Shown here: in pieces, positions 7,089-12,837 of the stretch
Layout: the number at the start of each line of letters is the position of its first letter
Position numbering within the stretch: position 1 is the stretch's first letter
Origin: Verrucomicrobiales bacterium
GTDB taxonomy: Bacteria > Verrucomicrobiota > Verrucomicrobiia > Limisphaerales > UBA9464
Direction of reading: 5' to 3'
Length of the DNA stretch: 15,326 nucleotides
Assembly (NCBI GenBank): GCA_003445095.1
Contig: DLVS01000695.1
Span: forward strand, 1 to 15,326
Notes under the pieces: generated by a model
The model's database searches: none
The model's input: only the letters and a program-made list of their open reading frames with translations
What the model was told of the DNA's origin: nothing
Program-made: the position numbers and the translations under genes

Positions 7089-7701
7089 CCTCCCTGAATC
7101 CGACAAGAACCTACCTAAGGCGGGAGAGGCAGCCGTGGAGGCGTACGTCGCCTCTTATCTTACGGAAAGTGAGCTCCGTCGAAGCTGGGAAGTGATTGAG
7201 TCGCTGGCCGAAGAATCTTCATTTTCTCCGCCCCATTCTGCCAATGCGGCAGAACATAAGAGCCTGGTGCAAAAATTTCTTAGCACCTGGTGGCGGCCCC
7301 TTTCTCTGACTACAGGAGTGGCAGCCTTGGTGCTGTTGAGCATTTCGTTAATTCCCCTAGGCGGTAGAACCACCCTTCAGCTTAAACCGGGCGGCTTTAG
7401 GAACTCCAGTCTACCCCCTACTTTGCAGATCGATATTCGCAATCGCCATTTGCAACTGACCGGTGCCGGAGCCCCGTTTACCGGTTCACTCGAGCCGGGA
7501 ACGACCGTCCCTGGCGCCGGTGTGGTAAGTTTTGAAGTGGATTTACAGACAGGAGATGGCAGCGGTCGTTTGCAGGGCAACGTTCAGGTGACCAATTCTG
7601 CGGATGGATCACCCAATAAAATCCTCGGAGCATTGCTCAGCGGGATTTTGGAAATCCGAGGTGTTGGAACCAACTCCGTAGAGGCTTCCTTCATTCCATA
7701 A
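7081..7701 (+). CDS. Single-pass membrane protein of unknown family, possible anti-sigma-like partner
   Basis: A 206-residue protein with three parts: a hydrophilic, acidic N-terminal segment (1-70, including ELRRSWEVIESLAEESS), one transmembrane helix (about 74-93, preceded by WWRP), and a C-terminal domain of about 110 residues. That domain is rich in Gly, Thr, Val and Ser in alternating patterns suggesting beta structure (for example LQIDIRNRHLQLTG and GRLQGNVQVTN). The topology resembles membrane anti-sigma or FecR-like proteins with a cytoplasmic N-terminus and an outside sensor domain, but no zinc-binding or other anti-sigma motif is present, so the role is inference. It overlaps the HTH gene by 8 bp, has a good ribosome binding site (7070-7074), and is followed after 38 bp by the CHAT protease gene. 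Nothing in it resembles a gasdermin pore-former. Confidence 0.7.
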   Translation: MDNLPESDKNLPKAGEAAVEAYVASYLTESELRRSWEVIESLAEESSFSPPHSANAAEHKSLVQKFLSTWWRPLSLTTGVAALVLLSISLIPLGGRTTLQLKPGGFRNSSLPPTLQIDIRNRHLQLTGAGAPFTGSLEPGTTVPGAGVVSFEVDLQTGDGSGRLQGNVQVTNSADGSPNKILGALLSGILEIRGVGTNSVEASFIP

Positions 7702-7739
7702 TCCAGACGGTAATGGCTTTTCCCAAACGTTAACTAACA

Positions 7740-10409
7740 ATGAGTACTGCCCCGAAACGCTCCAGGATTTCGAATCTCATCTGTATTGGATTTGCTCTCA
7801 CCGGCCTGGCTGCGCTGATTGCGTTTCTTCTTTACAAAGCTTCCACTCGCCCTGTCTCGCCTATAACGGCAGAAGTTCTACACAATGCAGCCGTAGCGCG
7901 CGGGGACGACGGATCAGACAGCCGTCTAAATCTTGTTAAAACAGCCTACGAAGGTCGATTGCATGATCTTGGCCCCGTTCACACCAATACCCTCTCTTCC
8001 TTGAGGGCCTACTGCGAAGCGTTACTAGAATCGGGCAAGGCTTCAGATCACCTTCCACTATTCACTGATCTTCTCACCACCACGATTCGTTTGTATCCCG
8101 AGAATTCGGAACCCGCGCTCATTGCCAATTCGCTCCTTCTAGATGCGCAGGCTCAGGCGGTGTCAAGAACCCAAGAAAAACAACAAATCGATCAAGTATT
8201 GACCGATTTTGGAATTAATATTGGAGTCGATAAGCTAAAGACAATGTCCCAACTCGAGGTGCTGACTCTTCTCCAGAGCACCCCCGCCGGTGCGGCTCTT
8301 CTCCAGCAAGCGGATTTCAACAGACAAGAAACGGTTGAGTATGCTTTGTCGGCACTCAGCAACAACCCATCGCTTCAAGCCATCGTGGAACTCGCAAATA
8401 AACGGGCGATTGACTCTCTGCAGCAGCGTGGCTATTCGGCTGAGGAGAGCCAAAGATTACTGTCCGAATATACAAACGCACTCCAGGCATCGCTCGTGGT
8501 GCCCGTTCCTGGGGAATCACTTCTGGATTACCAGCGGCGGCTGGAGGCGTCGAAGCGTTCTGATCAAGGGAATCCCGTATCACCCCAGCTTCGCACAAAT
8601 CCCTTCACTCGGCCGTCGATCCCTGCCGACCCTCGCAATGTAGATCGCCGCCTATTAGAAGAGACTTCGCGTCTTGACCCTAAAGCATTCGAACGGATTT
8701 CGAGTGCCGGACTAGCGGGCTCATACCTTCGCAACCCGCGAGACTTTTGTGAGGCGCAACTTCGAGAGATTAACAAGTCGTTTGAGGCAGGAGCATTGCC
8801 TGGCCATATAACGAGTTTTAAGCGGCTTGAGATTCCGGCTACTGCGCTCACCAACGCACAAACCATGGCCCAAATCGTTGCGTCCCTGAAGGGCCTGGTG
8901 ATGGATCGCGAGACTCGGATGCAGCGTGCCATTGCCCAAAGCTCCGACCCGGCGGTAGCCAAATGGAGAGCAGATTTGTGGAAACTGACCGCAGAACTTG
9001 CTCGTTTGCAGGTCGATGCCCTCGACGTCAGGCTTCCAGGCCCAGTAGGAAGTCGCGCCAGCCAAGCGGCCTTTCACCCAGCGCCATTTTATGAAGCTTA
9101 CATAAAGACAAAAACTCAGGTGGAGTCCATTCGACAATTAGCGGCCGGACTCACTGACTCCGCCCAGTACGGCATGGTCGATTTATCCAAAATCGCGAGC
9201 GCATTACCATCCGCGACGGTCATTGTTGATTTTGCTCGTTACACCCCTGATCGGGGTGGGACCAATTTGCTGTATGATTACTATGGGGCCGCGATCCTGG
9301 CTCGGAACCGGTTGTGGTGGGTTCCTCTTGGCGAGGCCGAGGTCATCGACGGGAGAATCCGCAAATGGACAAGTTTGTTTGCAGCTAAAGATCAGCCCAA
9401 GGAGTTCAAGGCCCTTTCGGTGGAGTTGTATAAAAACTTGTGGGGACCCGTCGCGGCGGTCCTTCCCAAGGAAACAACTCAGGTCATAATTTCACCGGAT
9501 GGGGAATTGAACCGATTGTCATTTGCCGCGTTGTTTGACGGCCAGAGTTTCCTGGCAGAACAGTTCACGATCCGCACCGTCGCGACGAGTCGGGAACTTC
9601 TTGGCCCACCACCAACTCAATCTCAGGAGCGGACGATGTCGCTTTGGGGCGATATCCCGTACGGAAAGCGAGATGCTGATGGAAGAGGGATCACCGGTTT
9701 GAACTTTCAGCCCCTGCCGCACACGAAAAATGAAGTGGCAGCTATCGAGAAAATTGGGAGGGCGCATGGGTACACAGTTTCCGCCAACCTTGGTGGACGC
9801 GCCAGCGAAACGTCGTTTTCTCGGCTCTCATCGCCTCGGTTGCTTCACGTAGCAACTCACGGAGTAGTGATTCCGATGCCCAAAGCTACTGGAACAAACC
9901 TCATGCCTGCGCTGGCGCGCCACTTGCGGGATGAAATGGACCGCGAGCTACTTCCTTTTCGGGCCGCGTTGGGATTCTCCGGAGGAAATCAGGGGTTGGA
10001 TTCTTGGACAACCTCTGGCGTCGCCCAGCCGGGCGACGATGGTTTACTAACCGGCTTCGAAGCGGCGCAACTGAATCTGCGTTCGACAGAATTGGTTACT
10101 TTGTCCGCGTGCGACTCGGGCAGCGGTCCAATCAGCCCTGGCGAGGGGATGTATTCTCTTAGACGCGGATTCCACTTGGCAGGGGCCAGGAATGTGGTGG
10201 CGTCGTTATGGCTGGTTGAGGACAGTTATGCTTCCCAGTTTTTTGAGAAGTACTATTCCAAGCTCTTCGCGGGCAAGGAGCCTGCCTTGGCCCTGAGGGA
10301 GCTTCAAGCTACTGAGCTGAAGCGGCTCTCCACTGGGGGCGATGCGGAATTTCGGAACGCAGTAAACCTAGTCGGCCCATTTGTAATCAGTGGAACTGGG
10401 ATTCGGTAA
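7740..10409 (+). CDS. Membrane-anchored TPR-like/CHAT-domain caspase-family protease
   Basis: An 889-residue protein. A basic N-terminus (KRSR) precedes one hydrophobic helix (about 12-32), suggesting a signal anchor with the rest outside the cytoplasm. Residues about 65-140 look like one or two tetratricopeptide-like units of the kinesin-light-chain type (LGPVHTNTLSSLRAYCEALLESGK). A long helical region follows to about 550. The C-terminal CHAT peptidase domain (about 560-889) is canonical: LLHVATHG with His707 and LVTLSACDSG with Cys791 are the expected catalytic pair, followed by GEGMYSLRRGFHLAGARNVV, SLWLVED and a final ALALRELQ helix. CHAT proteins are caspase relatives that cut specific partner proteins, often when a sensor is triggered. 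The gene follows the membrane protein by 38 bp, so that protein is the natural candidate substrate. No Shine-Dalgarno sequence is seen. Confidence 0.88.
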   Translation: MSTAPKRSRISNLICIGFALTGLAALIAFLLYKASTRPVSPITAEVLHNAAVARGDDGSDSRLNLVKTAYEGRLHDLGPVHTNTLSSLRAYCEALLESGKASDHLPLFTDLLTTTIRLYPENSEPALIANSLLLDAQAQAVSRTQEKQQIDQVLTDFGINIGVDKLKTMSQLEVLTLLQSTPAGAALLQQADFNRQETVEYALSALSNNPSLQAIVELANKRAIDSLQQRGYSAEESQRLLSEYTNALQASLVVPVPGESLLDYQRRLEASKRSDQGNPVSPQLRTNPFTRPSIPADPRNVDRRLLEETSRLDPKAFERISSAGLAGSYLRNPRDFCEAQLREINKSFEAGALPGHITSFKRLEIPATALTNAQTMAQIVASLKGLVMDRETRMQRAIAQSSDPAVAKWRADLWKLTAELARLQVDALDVRLPGPVGSRASQAAFHPAPFYEAYIKTKTQVESIRQLAAGLTDSAQYGMVDLSKIASALPSATVIVDFARYTPDRGGTNLLYDYYGAAILARNRLWWVPLGEAEVIDGRIRKWTSLFAAKDQPKEFKALSVELYKNLWGPVAAVLPKETTQVIISPDGELNRLSFAALFDGQSFLAEQFTIRTVATSRELLGPPPTQSQERTMSLWGDIPYGKRDADGRGITGLNFQPLPHTKNEVAAIEKIGRAHGYTVSANLGGRASETSFSRLSSPRLLHVATHGVVIPMPKATGTNLMPALARHLRDEMDRELLPFRAALGFSGGNQGLDSWTTSGVAQPGDDGLLTGFEAAQLNLRSTELVTLSACDSGSGPISPGEGMYSLRRGFHLAGARNVVASLWLVEDSYASQFFEKYYSKLFAGKEPALALRELQATELKRLSTGGDAEFRNAVNLVGPFVISGTGIR

Positions 10410-10489
10410 GTCTGAGGGCTTACAGGCGGAACCAACAGGAGGGATTGGAAGGATAGCAAGGGGGCGCATGCCGTGCATGGGCTACCTCT

Positions 10490-11395
10490 ATGTCTCGTTC
10501 CTACAAGGCGGCGGATGTCGAACGCCTCAAATCACTCGGCCCCGAGCTGAAGCGAAGAATCTGCGGCCAGGCGGATGTTCTTGATCGAATTGCCGCGGCG
10601 GCGGTTCGTCGCGAAATGGGCGCTGTTCCCGCCTTGGGAAGGGAACGCTGTATGGTGTTTGCCGGGCCAACGGGCGTTGGCAAGACCGAGACGGCAAAGA
10701 ACCTTGCGCGGCTCATTTTCGGCGAGGGAGCTTTCTACCGTTTCGATTGCGGAGAGTTTCGGACCGTCGAGGCGGTCTCGAATCTCTTGGGTGATCGCCA
10801 CGGGGACCGCGGTCGTTTCGGGGAAGCACTGACGACCGTTCCCAAAGGCGTTTGGCTCTTCGACGAACTGGAGAAGGCCAATCCGGAGTTTTTGCCACTC
10901 CTCATGGCGATGACGGATGCCGGCCGCTTAACGCTCGCCAATGGCGAAACCTTGGATCTGCAGCCGCTTTATCTCATTGCCACGACCAACCTGGGTTCAG
11001 CGGAAATTGTCGGCCGGCAAAACCTCTCCTTCGTCACCCTGGAGAAGCACGTGCTGCGCTGCATTCAGCGCCATTTCCGTCCTGAACTCGTCGCACGGTT
11101 CCTGCCTGCATTCGTCTTTTGGCCGCTGAACCCAGACAGTATGCGGCGGATTGGCATGCTGCACCTCAAGGACTGCTTGGCGTGGCACGCAACCCAAGGA
11201 CGTTTGCTCACGGCGGGCAATGAGGTGGTCGATTTTCTGTGCGTCGTCGGATTTTCTTCGAAATTGGGAGCTCGCCCCTTGGTGGACGCGATCTATCAAC
11301 ACATCGGCGATGCTGTGGTTCGAAACCGCATGAGTGGCCGCCCTGAGTCCGGCCGCATGGTCGTGGTCGGGAACCATCTGGAAATTCGGCCGTGA
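10490..11395 (+). CDS. Stand-alone ClpB/ClpA D2-like AAA+ ATPase
   Basis: A 301-residue protein equivalent to the second AAA+ module of ClpA/ClpB unfoldases without the N-domain, first ATPase module or middle domain. Residues 15-40 carry the linker typical of that module (KRRICGQADVLDRIAAAAVRR). Walker A is GPTGVGKT at 59-66 (Lys65), Walker B VWLFDELEKA with Asp125/Glu126, sensor 1 ATTNLGS with Asn167, a probable arginine finger in FRPELVARF (Arg203), and sensor 2 GARPL with Arg262. All catalytic residues are intact, so it should form an active hexameric remodelling ring. I see no ClpP-docking IGF-type loop. Its stop overlaps the coupling-protein start as GTGA, so it is coupled to the transfer machinery; it might remodel the relaxosome or the secretion complex. 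The 80 bp upstream separates it from the CHAT gene with no recognisable terminator. Confidence 0.85.
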   Translation: MSRSYKAADVERLKSLGPELKRRICGQADVLDRIAAAAVRREMGAVPALGRERCMVFAGPTGVGKTETAKNLARLIFGEGAFYRFDCGEFRTVEAVSNLLGDRHGDRGRFGEALTTVPKGVWLFDELEKANPEFLPLLMAMTDAGRLTLANGETLDLQPLYLIATTNLGSAEIVGRQNLSFVTLEKHVLRCIQRHFRPELVARFLPAFVFWPLNPDSMRRIGMLHLKDCLAWHATQGRLLTAGNEVVDFLCVVGFSSKLGARPLVDAIYQHIGDAVVRNRMSGRPESGRMVVVGNHLEIRP

Positions 11396-12768
11396 ACACT
11401 CTGGCCGTCATCGCTAGCTGGGCGAGTGGCGTCATCCTGGGAACGATTGCGCTGGTTTGGTTACTCTCCCTAAAGCGAGAGGCTGCCATTATACGCCTCA
11501 AGGGTTTCCGGTGGACCAGGCAACAACTGTGTCAGCATGTCCTGATCACGGGCGCAACGGGTTCTGGAAAGACGCGCAGTGGGATTGTGGCTTTGCTTCT
11601 TGAACTCTTTAGGAACGACAAAGAATTCGGTGGGCTGTGCGTCGATGAGAAAGGCGTCTTGCATGAGGTAATCGTAGACATTGCCCGGAATTCAGGGCGC
11701 GCCGAAGACGTCATCCTCCTCGAAGTCGCGCCAAAGCCTCGGCACCGATTCAACTTAGTCGGCAACCGGGCGCTCCCCTTCGCAACGCTCGCCCAATGCG
11801 TCGTGGATACCGCGGTAGCGATGGGAAATCAGCATGAGCAAAGCTTTTTTCGCAGTGCCGCCCAAATCCACATAGCCAAGGCATTGGAAGCGCTGCACGA
11901 AGCTGGTTTCCAAGTCACCCTGGAGAACGCCCACAATCTCCTGGTCAACCCCGCCGATACCCAGCGCGCTCTGCGCCAGATCAAGTCTCCGGCTCTGGTC
12001 GAGCATTTCGAGCAATACCTCGCTCAGCCGCCAGAGCAGTTGGCCGGCGTGACGGGCACCGTCCGAAACTATCTCCATCATTTCACCTCCCCGGAGATTG
12101 CCGAGGTGTTTTGCCGGGATTCGACCTTCGACCTCGCTGACGTGGACCGCGGCAAGATTGTCTGCATCTCCATGCCGCAGCGTTACCAGACGGAGCGGCG
12201 GTTCGTGGGCACATTCTTAAAGCTGCTGTTCTTCAATCACGCGCTCACGCGTTTCGATGCGCCGAAGGCGGTTCGGGACGAGGCGAACCTCTTGGTGTTG
12301 GTAGTGGACGAATGCCAGCACTTCGTAACCACCAGCGAACATGGCATGAGCGACCACAACGTCATCGACGTCGTCCGCGAAGCCAAACTCGCCGTGATCG
12401 CCGCGACTCAGAGCACCACTTCGTTGGTCCCCGTGTTGGGACTCGACCGAGCCCGAGTTTACACATTGAACATGCGCAGCCGCCTCATCTTTACAGCGGC
12501 AGACGAAGTGGATGCGAGAGAGAGTGCTGATTTTCTAGGTAAGAAAGATCAACTAGTTCGCAGCCTCAGTTCCCATGGTGGACGTATCACCGAATCAGTC
12601 CGCGATCAGGATGAGTACCGCGTGAAGCCTAACAAACTTAGGAAACTTCGAAAGAACCAGTGCGTTCTAGTCCACTCCGAAGACGGTTTTCGAAAGGTAA
12701 CGCTGCCGCCGCGGGAAGCGGACGGTTCGATTTCGGAGTGGTACCGCTGGCGTTGGTTTCGCCGCTAA
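11392..12768 (+). CDS. TraD/VirD4-family type IV coupling protein
   Basis: A 458-residue inner-membrane ATPase that links the relaxosome to the secretion channel and pumps DNA. One N-terminal helix is visible (about 6-26), fewer than the usual two. Walker A is GATGSGKT at 54-61, the family motif related to VirD4 DPKG appears as VDEKG at 84-88, Walker B is LLVLVVDECQHF with Asp306/Glu307, and IAATQS with Gln340 follows, as in TraD/TraG-type coupling proteins. The RecA-like core is complete. The gene starts with GTG overlapping the TGA of the AAA+ gene, and the MobF relaxase follows after 69 bp. It is shorter than VirD4/TraG-type proteins (about 600-700 residues), mostly at the C-terminus. Family assignment is firm; no specific symbol is given because TraD, TraG and TrwB names are not separable here. 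Confidence 0.88.
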   Translation: MNTLAVIASWASGVILGTIALVWLLSLKREAAIIRLKGFRWTRQQLCQHVLITGATGSGKTRSGIVALLLELFRNDKEFGGLCVDEKGVLHEVIVDIARNSGRAEDVILLEVAPKPRHRFNLVGNRALPFATLAQCVVDTAVAMGNQHEQSFFRSAAQIHIAKALEALHEAGFQVTLENAHNLLVNPADTQRALRQIKSPALVEHFEQYLAQPPEQLAGVTGTVRNYLHHFTSPEIAEVFCRDSTFDLADVDRGKIVCISMPQRYQTERRFVGTFLKLLFFNHALTRFDAPKAVRDEANLLVLVVDECQHFVTTSEHGMSDHNVIDVVREAKLAVIAATQSTTSLVPVLGLDRARVYTLNMRSRLIFTAADEVDARESADFLGKKDQLVRSLSSHGGRITESVRDQDEYRVKPNKLRKLRKNQCVLVHSEDGFRKVTLPPREADGSISEWYRWRWFRR

Positions 12769-12782
12769 AGCCGCGAGGAAGT

Positions 12783-12815
12783 CCCTATCGAAGATAGGGG
12801 TTGGTGTCTGGCGGA
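12783..12815 (+). other. Candidate oriT: perfect hairpin followed by a TGTCT motif upstream of the relaxase
   Basis: In the 69-bp gap before the relaxase gene, CCCTATC (12783-12789), a GAA loop (12790-12792) and GATAGGG (12793-12799) form a perfect 7-bp hairpin. Ten bases further is TTGGTGTCTGG. From general knowledge, MobF origins of transfer (R388, F) have a short hairpin just 5' of the nick, and R388 nicks after TGTCT. The placement here, with the likely nick near 12809-12811, fits that pattern. The repeat is observed; its role as oriT is inferred. An RNA hairpin between cotranscribed genes is the alternative; there is no run of T after it, so it is not a standard terminator. Confidence 0.4.
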
Positions 12816-12825
12816 TTGAGAGTCT

Positions 12826-12832
12826 GGGAGGG
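12826..12832 (+). promoter_or_regulatory. Ribosome binding site for the relaxase
   Basis: GGGAGGG lies five bases before the ATG at 12838 and is the strongest Shine-Dalgarno sequence in the window. It decides the start of the relaxase gene. Confidence 0.6.
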
Positions 12833-12837
12833 CAACG

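Noticed and set aside
7081..10409. A bacterial gasdermin with its activating protease
   Set aside because: The 206-residue neighbour has one membrane helix and an outside beta-rich domain and lacks any gasdermin-like N-terminal fold or C-terminal inhibitory tail that I can see.
5576..10409. A type III-E CRISPR (Craspase) locus
   Set aside because: The sigma plus CHAT pairing is reminiscent, but there is no repeat array, no gRAMP/Cas7-11-like gene, and the CHAT protein is membrane-anchored.
10406..10423. Inverted repeat GTAAG/CTTAC after the CHAT gene as a terminator
   Set aside because: Only a 5-bp stem with an 8-base loop and no following T-run.
10467..10479. Inverted repeat CATGC/GCATG before the AAA+ gene
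   Set aside because: Five-base stem only; repeats of this length are expected by chance in the window.
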